DNA from: Porpolomopsis calyptriformis
Taxonomy: Eukaryota; Basidiomycota; Agaricomycetes; Agaricales; Hygrophoraceae
NCBI GenBank assembly: GCA_951640195.1
Contig: OX621171.1
Location: 1,550,001 to 1,614,000 of the forward strand
DNA length: 64,000 nucleotides
Direction of reading: 5' to 3'
Below are positions 33,285 through 43,799 of the stretch, piece after piece (the stretch's first letter is position 1; every line of letters starts with the position of its first letter). Both the position numbers and the translations under genes were made by a program. A model generated the notes under the pieces. The model saw nothing but the letters and a program-made list of their open reading frames with translations, was not told the origin of the DNA and did no database searches.

Positions 33285-34776
33285 GAATGACTCCAAATGA
33301 GGATGTTTCAGATCTGACTTTTTCCCTCCCATCGATCTTCTAGTAGTACCACATATGCCTTGGGTGCAAAAGAATATCCCAATTCCCCCAGGTATCTACC
33401 ACAAAGTCTGCAAAATCATCCAGCAAAAAATTAACACTAGTGTCTATGAACTGTCGAACTCCTCCTATTGATTGCGATAGTTCACCATTCTATAGAAAGG
33501 AGGGAAAGAACTTAGAATCATTCATAGTCTTGAACCACTGAATCAAGTTATGATTTGACACTTAGGAGTCACTCCAATTCCTGAACACTTGGCTGAACAG
33601 TTTGGCAGTCAATCCTGTAGCGCTATGTTTGATCTTTATGTTGGATATAATGAATGAGTGATTGCACCTTCATCTTGCGATCTAACCACATTCCAAACAC
33701 CCTATGGGGCTCATTGACTAGTTACCCTACCCATGGGATGGACAAATTCTGTGCCTGTTTTTCACAATGACGTCACCTATATCCTCCAACCGGAAATTCC
33801 TGAGTTTACAATCCCCTATATCAATGATATCCCTGTGAAGGGTCCCGCAACTCAATACATATTACCCAACGGATCCTATGAAATGATTCCAGAAAATGAC
33901 AGAATTTGATGATTCATGTGGGAACACTTCAGGAATCTTAATTGAATAGTCCAGTGAATGAAATATTGCGGCGGAACCATGTCAGGCTATAAATTGTTCT
34001 TCTGTGCGGAAGAAACCACCATTCTCAGATATCGATGTACTTATTTAGGATGATTACCCAACAAATCTTATGTGTCAGCAATCCAAAACTGGGGTCCCGG
34101 TAAAGACCTCTCCAAAGTTTGAGCCTTCCTTGGCACTATTGGCATTGTTTGAATATTTATTTGCAACTTCACGCATCAAGTGCACCACCTAGTCAAGCTC
34201 ACTAGGAAAGATATGCCCTTCGAATTCAGTCCAGATCAGCTCGCCGCTTAAGAAGACTTAAAACAAGCCCTTCTAGAATTGCCCGCTATACAAGTTCTTG
34301 ATTATACTTCTGATGCCCCTGTAATACTTGCCATCGACACCTCCTATATCGCTATTGGCTTTCACCTATACCAATGCGATCCTGACAACCTGAAGAAAAG
34401 GTACTATAATCAATTCGGTTTGATCACATTGAATGATCAAGAAAGAAGGTTCTTTCAGCTGAAACTTGAAATCTATAGTCTCTATTGAGCCTTACAATCA
34501 CTTGGACTCTACCTTATTGGTATTCAAAACCTTATTATAGAAGTTGACGCTCACTATATCAAAGGAATACTAGTGAACCTAGATATCGCACCCCAAGCTA
34601 GTATTAACAGATGGATCATAGTGATCCTAACATTCCATTTTACTTTGGTACATATTGCTGGATCAAACCATGGTCCCCACAGTCTCTCCCAATGCCCCCG
34701 ACAGCCTAATGACCAAAACGACGAAGAGCCAATCAATAAAGACTTCAACAATTGGATCGATCGCATCTATGGATTA
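33285..34776 (+). pseudogene. Gypsy B reverse transcriptase and RNase H
   Basis: RT blocks in order: KNIPIPPGIYHKV, NSSY, LVTLPMGWTNSVPVFHNDV, PYINDIPVKGPATQY, MKYCGGTMSGYK, then the connection and RNase H (VILAIDTSYIAIGFHLYQCD, LKLEIYSLY, IIEVDAHYIKGILVN, FHFTLVHIAGSNHGPHSLS). The active site at 33818-33829 is YIND instead of YIDD, so a catalytic Asp is Asn. Many stops, mostly TGA. Cut at 34776 by the mariner element; the sequence resumes at 38787. Confidence 0.88.
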
Positions 34777-35046
34777 TTGTCTATTTCAGGAAAGTTGACG
34801 GAGTGCGAAAATAAGCCTAAAATAGTAATTGAACAATAAAAATTCAATATCTCGCCGAATACTCGATAGATTCCCTTCGGAATAGGCTCCATGAAATCTA
34901 ATAAATTAGTACCATCGAAATATAAGGCTCCAGGGTGAAAGGGATTCGAATCTAAAATTTTGATTTTTGACAGTAGGTGGGAAAACCTCCGTGGAGCTCC
35001 GATTCGACAACAATGATACCTAGAGGGTGCAAAATCCCCCCAGCAG
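34777..35046. repeat. Left terminal inverted repeat of the mariner element
   Basis: 270 bp, matches the reverse complement of 38517-38786 with only scattered transitions by eye. Ends at CCCCCCAGCAG in both. Confidence 0.93.
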
Positions 35047-37290
35047 TGTCTTAGAGGACTCCATGCATGTCTTGCTTCAAGCAGGAAGAGAAAAAATTGT
35101 ATTCAAGATTGATCAAATTATATACTAGATATCTTTTGGGAAAATCAACTTCCCCAATGTTATCACCTCGACGTCCACTTTTGCATACTCCATAATAAGA
35201 ATTGCAGTTCCTACCTGAATGTCTAACAACTCCTGTAAGTCCTTCAAGCCAATAAAACCAGATGTGAGTTGTGTGATACGGATAAAACCCTTGCTCTTTA
35301 GCAAAGCACCAAACGGTGAGAAAACAATACCGTCGTTGTTCCGACCTTTGTGCCTGTCAAGATACCGAAACCAGGAGATGATGTCTGGATACTCACAAGT
35401 GAGCTCCTCCATTTGGGCAGGAGCCAAAGGGGTTATTGAGGAGGGGGCAGTCATAGAGGGGGGAAGGGGCATGGGTCCCATTTGATATGGGAACTGATAA
35501 TTGCTGCCAAGTTGGCTCAGAAAGGGGGGGTAGTAGAATGGCATTGGAGGGTGCGAAAGCATGAGGGGGAGCTGGTTACCCCCCTGTAACCCATAAGGAA
35601 GGCCTCCAGTGGTTTCCAGTCCAGGTTGCGCACTTGGGAGACGCGTACGTGATTGGGCTTCGTGGAGGTGCAAAGTGAGAGGTTTACTCTCAATGGTTGC
35701 ACGGTTTTCAAGCTAGGGACATGGTTATTTTGTTTCAGCATAAGGAGATCAGGGAAACTTACGATTTCAATTGCCCAATACCTAATATTACTATGTGTGA
35801 GTGCGAAACAAACACCATCAGATTGCCAACAGTAGACATCTTTGTCTTTTGAGTGAGCCTCGCATTGCTATTGCTTCTGCAGATCCGCAACAACCGCTGT
35901 TCACCTGTCCCATACTTCGCTGAACACATCGTTCATCTCAATGTCCACACTAGAGTGGGTGGTTGACAATTTACTCTGTAGACAATGTAAATAGAATCAA
36001 TGCTGAGATGAGAGGGAACATACCTTTTTACTGGTGTCTGTGGTCATCTCCTTAGCCATACCATCTTCAGATGCATTCTCAAAAAGGACAGACACAAGTT
36101 TGAGTGGACGAGCAGAGATCTTGCCATTTGCAAGCTTCTGTGGCACAAGCAGAGATCTCATGCGATCCTTGAATATTCTGAACTCATCGTTGGATTGTAT
36201 TGAAGTCACGGCAGTCTTTGGTTTGTCAGTATCAAGCTGGTATCGCAGTTCCAGGTGTCCAGGGAAGCATCCTAGCTTCTCTGCAATGAGCTGTTGAAGG
36301 TTACTGAATGAGATCATAGACAGGAGAGTGAATGGGAGGTTACTCCTACCGCGGCCTTTGACGGCTGCAGGAATAGTGAACTCTAGGGAACAAGGAAAGT
36401 CAGCATTGTTGTGAAAAATATATAGATGTGGACATACCGCATGTGCTAGGATTGTAAGAGTCAGCAGCGCTGTTTACGACTTGCTCAGAATCTGAGCACT
36501 TGGACTTGGGTGCTTGAGCTGCCTTGGAATTTCCTGGCTTACGTCCGGGCTTTTTCTTCTGCACCTGAACTTCCTCAGGCTGGCTGATGGCTGGTTGTTC
36601 CCATTGGAGGATGCTGTCATCAAGGTGAGAGTATTCCTCTTCCATCTCATCCATACCATCACTCTCATCCTCGTCGTCACCACTAGATAGCGAATTTATC
36701 GAACAAAGTTTGAAACATTGAGGGTTACGTTTTGGTCGATCAGCCAAAAACTGCACAAATGATTGGATCGGATTATCATCATCAGTCTTGTAGATCTCTT
36801 CAAGTTCATCAATAGGAGTTAGGCATGGGTCTTCATCTATATTGGGTGGAGGTGATGGAGATGGTGGGTGTGGGGGTTGCAACGTGGTATTTTTTAGTGG
36901 GCCGTGGTCTGTTGTAACAGCTATGGGCTGCTGACACAACATTTTGTGACTCTGTATGGGCTTCGCAACTGGTTTCTTTTTGGAAGGCAGAAGGGAGGTT
37001 CGCTGATGAGGGACACAGGAATCGTCAAGCCCTAGAGCTATGCATTTATCACATTTCTTGCTGTCTTGAGTATATTCACACTTCGATTTTTTGGCCCTAC
37101 AACGTGTACAGGCTTGCACTTGGGCTTTGAGTGCAGGAGATGGCCTTGAAGGCTGCACTGTTATAGAGACCTCAAGATGTCGACATTTGACCCACCAGAT
37201 AGCTTTAGGGAGGTAGCGGGTATTCCTTTCTTGCATTTCTTGCTTCTTGTAGCCATTGACATGGTGATGCTGCACTGTGTTGTTCAGCAA
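35047..37290 (-). CDS. Passenger gene of mariner element: Zn2Cys6, PB1-like and SAM-like regions
   Basis: Exon 1 (37290 to about 36437) has C-X2-C-X6-C-X8-C-X2-C-X8-C (ACTRCRAKKSKCEYTQ, KKCDKCIALGLDDSC), the standard fungal Zn(II)2Cys6 spacing, then Pro-rich and acidic stretches and KKKPGRKPGNSK, AT-hook-like. A GTATGT intron leads to exon 2 (about 36382-36025) with a PB1/ubiquitin-like segment (LQQLIAEKLGCFPGHLELRY). After another intron come an acidic stretch and further exons ending with a SAM-like helical domain (YPDIISWFRYLDRHKGRNND, LKDLQELLDIQVGTAILIM) to 35125. One TGA interrupts a late exon near 35911. Either one gene or two; I favour one. DNA binding is inferred; the role in transposition is unknown. 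Confidence 0.6.
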
Positions 37291-37372
37291 GGCAGTAGTA
37301 CGTAACTCAATGCAACATCACATATGCCGCAAATAATACAAAACTACAGTTACAATACAGATGTAGATAGCG

Positions 37373-38547
37373 CTATACATAACCACAGTACTGGTACCAA
37401 CCATAAATATCAGAAGGATGAACCATGTACAGAGCCTTGAGAAGGCAATGGTAAATCTCTTGATCCATCATGGCTGTCATAACCAGGCAGACATATTGTC
37501 CATCATGACGGAGGTGATACTTCATGGCTGAAAAGGCGAGCTCGATTGGGTTAAAATCGGGGGAGTAGGGGGGCAAGAATTCACAACGCATGCCCCTAAA
37601 GGATATTTCAGTGTTCGTTATTATAAGAATGGGTGAAAATTTACCTTGAATGGATCAGGTCCAAAATATAAGGATGCTTGTGGATGCGACAGTTGTCCAT
37701 TACAATGACAGAATTGGGGGCGGGATATGGATCCATGTTTTCAAGCAGACTCTGGATAAATTTGATGAATGTGGCTGTTTTGAAAGAGCCCTCGATGATG
37801 TTGCAATGCAGGAAGCCATTTTCTAATGATATGGCAGGAAGTACTGAGAAACTAAGAAAAGGTCAGTGTCATCAGATATTAGGATAATGCTTCATACTGC
37901 CTTCCATGCACAAAGAATGCCTTATGCTGTGCTTGAGACCCATGAATGGACCATGCACATCCACAGTATGTCATCCTTTGATCAACAGAGCTTTCGTCGA
38001 CAAAAACCAATTGCTTGGCATCGTACTTGCCAATCCTGACAAGGTAATTGAGGCGCTTTTCTGCAGAGCGCTCTGCTGCAAGTCGAGTTACCTACAAATA
38101 GAACATTATTATAGTGTACTTGTCAAAAAGTGATGGAAATCGCTTGCCTTTTTGAGGGTGTATCCTCCCCTGTGAAGTGTGCATCAAACAGTGGCTTTGG
38201 AGACATCCTGGCCACAGGAAATACTGAGCATCTCTTGAAGCTCATTGATGTACAAGTCGGGAATCTGCCTGAGAGACCGGAATAGAAACTAGATGAAATG
38301 GATAAGTAAACATGCAAGAAACAACAAAGAATACCTGGATATGTGTGTGGCACAGTTGGCGTTTCGCCCCCCTCCGTTCTTCTTCCTTAGGTTCAATTGT
38401 ATGATGGAGAGCGAAGTACCAGAGGATACGTTCAATGGAACGTTCTGAGATTCCAGTGTAGACAGCAATATCTTGTGGTTTGAACAGTGTGGATAGTTGA
38501 ATAATGATCCAATGGACTGCTGGGGGGATTTTGCGCCCTCTAGGCAT
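37373..38547 (-). pseudogene. Tc1/mariner-type DDE transposase, one stop
   Basis: Starts at ATG 38547 inside the inverted repeat (MPRGRKIPPAVHWIIIQLST), with a helix-turn-helix (FKPQDIAVYTGISERSIERI). Exons continue with VFVDESSVDQR (first Asp), VIVMDNCRIHKHP (second Asp) and YSPDFNPIELAFSAMK (Glu); 34 residues separate the second Asp from the Glu, counting across an intron at about 37633-37590. Introns are short and mostly GT-AG. One TGA replaces an Arg near 38188, otherwise the protein looks whole. It matches the DDE superfamily endonuclease type common in Agaricomycetes. Confidence 0.85.
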
Positions 38548-38786
38548 TGTTGTTGTCGAGTCGGAGCTCCATGGAGGTTTTCCCACCTACTGTCAAAAAT
38601 CGAAATTTTAGATTTGAATCCCTTTCACCCCGGAGCCTTATATTTCGATGGTACTAATTTATTAGATTTCATGGAGCCTATTCTGAAGGGAATCTATCGA
38701 GTATTCGGCCAGATATTGAATTTTTATTGTTCAATTACTATTTTAGGCTTATTTTCGCACTCTGTCAACTTTCCTGAAATAGACAA
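38517..38786. repeat. Right terminal inverted repeat of the mariner element
   Basis: Partner of 34777-35046. It includes the first ten codons of the transposase, so the left repeat holds a copy of that coding start as well. Confidence 0.93.
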
Positions 38787-38943
38787 TAATGCACAATATC
38801 AATGATTCACTCACACTCTGAACAAAAACCCTCCAATCACCCACCTCAGTTTACTCACAGAGTAAACATTTCAGTGAGGAGGAGGAGTACCCTATCTATC
38901 CACATACTAATTCCTACAACATCATTCCATGATCGGAAACAGC

Positions 38944-39341
38944 TGTTATAAACCAGTTGTTCGGAATGCATTTTACTTTGGGTGTTCTGTCCCAAGAGAT
39001 TATGGTATAGTTCCAAGTCCTTGTTATGAGTAGCTAACGAGGAATCAGACTTAAGGTCTGATATATACAAGAGGTACCCTTTATATACTGACTACTTATC
39101 ATATGAGTCAGTGTGACATAACATGAGGTAGAGATAAGAGTGAGTTATCATAATCGATGATGAATCATAAAAGGATGAAACATAAATGGAAATGAAGCAA
39201 GTCCGCATATGGGTAGAGTAATGGGGAATCCCAGAGAAAGGTAATGGGGAATCCCAATGAAAGATTGTGGGGAATCCCAAGATAAGATAAAGGTTTACAT
39301 GAGATAAGATAAAGGAAAGAAGAAAAATTGTGACCATGACA
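38944..39341 (-). mobile_element. Solo LTR related to families D and E
   Basis: 398 bp with perfect duplication ACAGC (38939-38943 and 39342-39346). On the minus strand it begins TGTCATGG like the family D LTR and has TGACTCA at 39110-39104 upstream of TATATAAA at 39087-39080. Three imperfect repeats around GGGGAATCCCA lie at about 39222-39280. Confidence 0.9.
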
Positions 39342-39344
39342 ACA

Positions 39345-40115
39345 GCTCAACAAGACGATCGACAACTCATTCTCATTTGAAAGTGGCTCTCAGATCTCAA
39401 ATGACTGAGCAACATGTCTGACAATGACTACGTGAGTTTTATACTGTGAAGAGTTCTTTATTGAGAATGACTGACTATGGCGAAAAGATAGACAAGGCAC
39501 TCACCAATTAGTCATTAATCTGGATCGCCGATTAGCAATCATAATGGAACTTCATAATTGAACAGGCCACAAGGCCATTTTCGCTACTTGATCAATTGTT
39601 TCCAAATACTTCTGGTGGCCTCATATGGCCCCCAACATAGTCTGGTTCATTCAGACATGTCATACCTGTCAGGTCCATCAAACTACGCAAGCCCTCGTCC
39701 CTCTGACCATCTCTATGCCAGCTCCCCTATTCACCAAAATCTACATCGACACTATGCACATGCCCCAATCCAGTCCATTTCAATATATAGTTCAAGGATG
39801 ATGCTCCCTCACCTACTATCCCAAATTCTGAATGCTTTGATCGGAAACAGCAAAATCAATTGGTGAATGGATCTTTAAAGATATAATCCGCCGATGGGGC
39901 TCCCCTTGAGAAATTGTCATGGACAATGGAACAGCCCCCTTGGGAGCTGTAGATTACCTCGCTAAGCACTATCAAATCAACCACATTCACATCAGCAGAT
40001 ACAACTCTCACATAAATGGAATAGTTGAATGATCTCACTTCAACATATGACAATCGCTATCCAAAGCCATTGATAGTGATTAGAAACAATAGTCAATTGG
40101 AGCTTACTCTGTATT
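39345..40115 (+). pseudogene. Gypsy B integrase, N-terminal and core part
   Basis: The frame reads WWPHMAPNIVWFIQTCHTCQ (second half of the HHCC motif near 39612), IYIDTMHMPQSSPFQYIVQG (first Asp), RRWGSP, IVMDNGTAPLGAVDYLAKHY (second Asp) and SHINGIVE (Glu), so the DDE triad is complete. Six or more TGA/TAG stops break it, mostly at Arg. The sequence is interrupted at YSVFWAEH by the KDZ element and resumes at 47428. Confidence 0.88.
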
Positions 40116-40479
40116 CACCTGACTGTCACCACTTATGTACCTAACTAGAATAGAACTCCGACCCATCACATCATTCTAGTTAGAATAACTGATAGTGATT
40201 TTGCTGCACCAGGGATTGCTCCAGCAATCAGCTGTTCCTGACTGCCTTATATGTCTGATCCCTTAGTCTATAAGTGGATACAGGCTGTAGGCCTCTTGGC
40301 AGAGTTCAACCACAGCAGGAATACCTGTTCCCACCCCCATGTGACCTCATTAGGTGTTCAACTGGGTGGGAATACCCATTCCCAACCCCTCTAAGGGTTC
40401 ATGCTTATCATTGGTGATGATGAGCACACTTATCTCAGTGAATATATCACCCAGGACACCCAGGTTTCTTCCCACTACA
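40116..40479. repeat. Left terminal inverted repeat of the KDZ element
   Basis: 364 bp matching the reverse complement of 47057-47419, with some transitions. Contains short internal repeats around GGGAATACC and GTTCCCACCC. Confidence 0.92.
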
Positions 40480-43400
40480 TTTGATTAAGGTACTAATGTT
40501 GTACACAAAGACAACTACATAATTGAAGATGAATTACCACTAGCAGTTTCACCATTAGGGCTGGCAGAGGGGGCTGAGTGGATTGCCTTCTTGTGTGGTT
40601 TGTAGACAAGTTCACCAGAAGCTGTGCATGCTTGGTTGCTACTAATTCTTGCAGCCAGTTCATTGGCATCCAGTCGAATCCATCTGCAAGTTCCCTCCTT
40701 GAGAGCCACAAGGAGATGCAAAACCTCTGTGTATCTGCCAACCTTTGCGGGATTGTGGACCTTGCCTTCTGGCTACCCAACCAAGGCAACGCCAAGCATC
40801 TCAATGATCTTCCATTCATAGTTGTTATAGTTTATAAGGGCATGAACAGCAACCTTCTCCCATTGTAAAGTCTGGTCTGCAGTGAATTAGTAATATAGAC
40901 AGAAAGATGATCTCAAACTCAACTGAGTCCATCCTGGATAAGCACGCAACAATGGCTGATGAGTTGAGTGAGGGGCCAAGAACATGAAACCTTCATGTGG
41001 GCTATAGAAGAAATAATGGATAACTTCACACAAACATAGTGGTCAACAGAATACCTTGTCCTCCAACCAGGTATGACTCCAAACATAATGCAAATTCCTC
41101 CAGTTCTATATTGAAAACCTCCTTAAGAAAGTGTTTGATCATTGCAGTGTAGTAGATTTTGGGTGTGTGGATTTGATCAAGTTTCTGATGGACAAAGACA
41201 TACATGCCTTCCCCTCTGGTTCTGTTCTCAATTCCCCACCACTGAGAACAGATATGACTGAGTAATGGTAAAATTGAACAGGAGACAAACCTCATCTTCT
41301 ATCCATTTGAAGGTATGATTCACATCGGCTAAAGTCACCTAGGGGTTGTCACAGATAATTCTGCTCTTTTCTTCCCACAAATGCTTGATATCATCTTGAT
41401 ACATCTCTTTCTCCTCATCAAGCATTGATAACCATTCTTTTTTAACCTTCTAACCTTCCTCGCTCTTCAGGAATATTGGGAGTGTCATCTGTTTATTACC
41501 AGAATAGTCTGTGATACCTGTGAGTGAGAATATAGGTTGAATATAGTTGAAATACCCACTGGAGTTGCCTTATGCCAGTAGCCCTTTAATGAACCCATTC
41601 CATGGATTAGGACCACACTTCTGTGTGGTCAAAATAATGTGAAGCTGCTTCTTTATCCACTCTTGAGATCTTTAAGTGCCATAAGCAATTGCATGGAAAT
41701 GATAATGTTCCAGATGTACCTCCCATGTTCCTTTGCTATTGTCTTGATTCTCTTGCAGATTTCATTTTGTACCCCCAGCACATTGCCTGCAAGCCACAAG
41801 GATTTTTTGGCGTGGGCGGCTTTGTAAGCTGCAGTGAGCTTAGGATGATTGGCTGCCTTGGAGGTTTTCATATGGGCAAATAGTTGATTACTAACAAACA
41901 GCAGTCAACAAGATCATGTGCCTATGCATTGAAGCAGGCATCTCACCTAGAAAGAAGTGGGAGGTGTGGGAGTGGAGGGAAGAAAGGGGGGAGGGAAGAA
42001 AGGGGGGGAAGAAAGGGGGGAGGGAAGAAAGGGGAAGAAAAAAAAATACATAGTACAAGTAACTGTTTGGGAGCAAGTAGAAGCATGTACCATTCAAAAT
42101 TCAGTCATGATGCTCTGCATCAGCCAGAGCAGCACTTGACAGTTGAGGGTATTAATTCCATGTCCCAAGAGAATGTCCACCTAATTGCCTAGCTCATAGC
42201 CAGGATAGCAACCAATGCAATAGTAGACCTCATCAACCATGTAGTGGGGGGCCTCAATGCGATTGAGGACATTGGTGAGCTGAGTGAAAAGCAGGTTGGG
42301 TGATACACTAGGAGGTAGTAATTGGGCCTGTGTGGTGTGTGCGCACTCCTTGCCTATCCCATGAGCCTCTAAACCATCATAGTTGAGTTGATCGATAGGG
42401 ATTGGTCCTAGTGAAGATGGGATAGGAGAGGATGTTGGTAGATGGTAGACTGAGTATGGGACGGGTACATGTGGGAAGGATAATTGGTTGGCTTCTGAGA
42501 AGCTCATGTTGAGCATTGATGAAGGGCTCATTGGATGAGGGAAGCGATTGTGACTGTGATTCTCTGCAGCGGCGGAACCCACATGAGGGTATTGGGGATA
42601 AAAATCTTGTTGTAGGGGGAGAACAGGGGGGGAGACTTGTGCCAAGAGCTAGTAGTGTAGTTCGCTTGGGGGAGGGGGAGGGGTTGGTCACCTCTCATCC
42701 AATTTAGAAAGAATTTAAATCACTCACTTGAGTAGAGGGAAAGCTTTGTGGAGCATCCCTTTCTGCCTGATCAAGATGCTTGATGTCACTCACTGATAGA
42801 ATGATGTCTCCAAAAAGATCCCATAATTCTTCAGATGATATGGGGCTAGGTTGCTATGAGTGGGTGTACAGAAGTCGGGATGATAGGAGCAAGGTCTGGA
42901 CAGTAGGGTTAACAGAAGGGGTCGTTGGAGCCAACAGAGGAAGTATTACACTGTAAGGGGGAGGGAAAGCACCCATTTCTAGAGACTGGGAGGTGACGTC
43001 AGGGGTCGAGGTAGGTACTGAGGGGGGGGCATTGTGAAAGCCAGGATTGATCAGATACCTGAAGACTGTGTGGCTGGCAGGGCCAAGGTTGATGGTGCTA
43101 GAAGGGGTATCGGATAGATGTGGTTGATTAGGAGTTTGCACCAGTGGTGCAGATCCTTCTGATTCTCAATACATAAGTACTCCTAGTATATTAATAATGA
43201 GATAAGCTTACCATTTCCTTCGACTCCCTTGATAGCGAATGAGTCTGCAAGTTTCATCTGGACATTCCCAATGACTTCCTACTTGAAGACATCTTCCAGC
43301 AACATCAAGGTGTCTAGATTGACATTGTTCTTAGAAAACCCCCATGCAGTAAATTGGCTACTAAATAGTAGCCTAACTGCTCCATTATTATCTATGGCCT

Positions 43401-43480
43401 TCTCAAAGGTTGCTGAGAAGGCTAGGCCAATTTTGATCTGGAAGCGAAGTGAGTATCTTATTCGAAGCTACGCTGAACAT
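40480..43480 (-). pseudogene. Passenger gene of the KDZ element, multi-exon
   Basis: Exons seen from right to left: IKIGLAFSATFEKAIDNNGA with LADSFAIKGVEGNG (43440-43210); Pro-rich low-complexity parts (43141-42854, 42645-42181); KLTAAYKAAHAKKSLWLAGN (41871-41653); NPWNGFIKGLLA, EKEMYQDDIKHLWEEKSRII (about 41620-41350); GEGMYVFVHQKLDQIHTPKI and FALCLESYLVGGQG (about 41230-41050); and EGTCRWIRLDANELAARISS (40721-40515), which runs up to the inverted repeat. Several TGA stops. From memory it resembles Agaricomycete proteins with an HMG-box-like NPWN segment that sit beside KDZ transposases; I am not certain. Exon limits are approximate. A purine-only tract fills an intron-like gap at 41958-42046. 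Confidence 0.55.
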
Positions 43481-43799
43481 TAGAATACCTTTTTCTGACC
43501 TCAAGGGCTATCATTTTCAAGATTGGTCAACATTTTGGTGCTGCTCTCTAGCAGATTCTCTGCATTGTTATAGAGCTGCATTTGGGGACAGTTGGGTGCC
43601 TCAGATGAACAATCAATAATGTGTGGTGTGGATATGTGTGGTAAACTGGGACCCCAATGGATATATACCACCTAACCCTCCTACCATCTTTCTTCTTCCA
43701 CCACACTTTCCCTTTCCACTCATTCTGTTTCATTCCTTGGCAACACCTTTAAATCTATTTTTTTTGATTACTTCCTGCCAAATAGCTGGCAAGCAACTC

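Larger units (their letters stand above)
34777..38786 (-). mobile_element. Tc1/mariner-superfamily transposon, 4.0 kb, with passenger gene
   Basis: Inverted repeats of 270 bp (34777-35046 and 38517-38786) beginning TTGTCTATTTCAGG, flanked by TA on both sides (34775-34776 and 38787-38788). Excision of the element and one TA rejoins gypsy B (YGL then MHNIND). It carries a transposase with DD34E spacing (37373-38547) and a second gene (35125-37290), both on the minus strand. At 4.0 kb it is well over the 1.3-2.4 kb usual for this superfamily. Confidence 0.93.

Noticed and set aside
41958..42046. Purine-only G/A tract in the KDZ element as a regulatory or replication element
   Set aside because: It is a simple low-complexity run in a non-coding gap of the passenger gene; nothing else supports a function.
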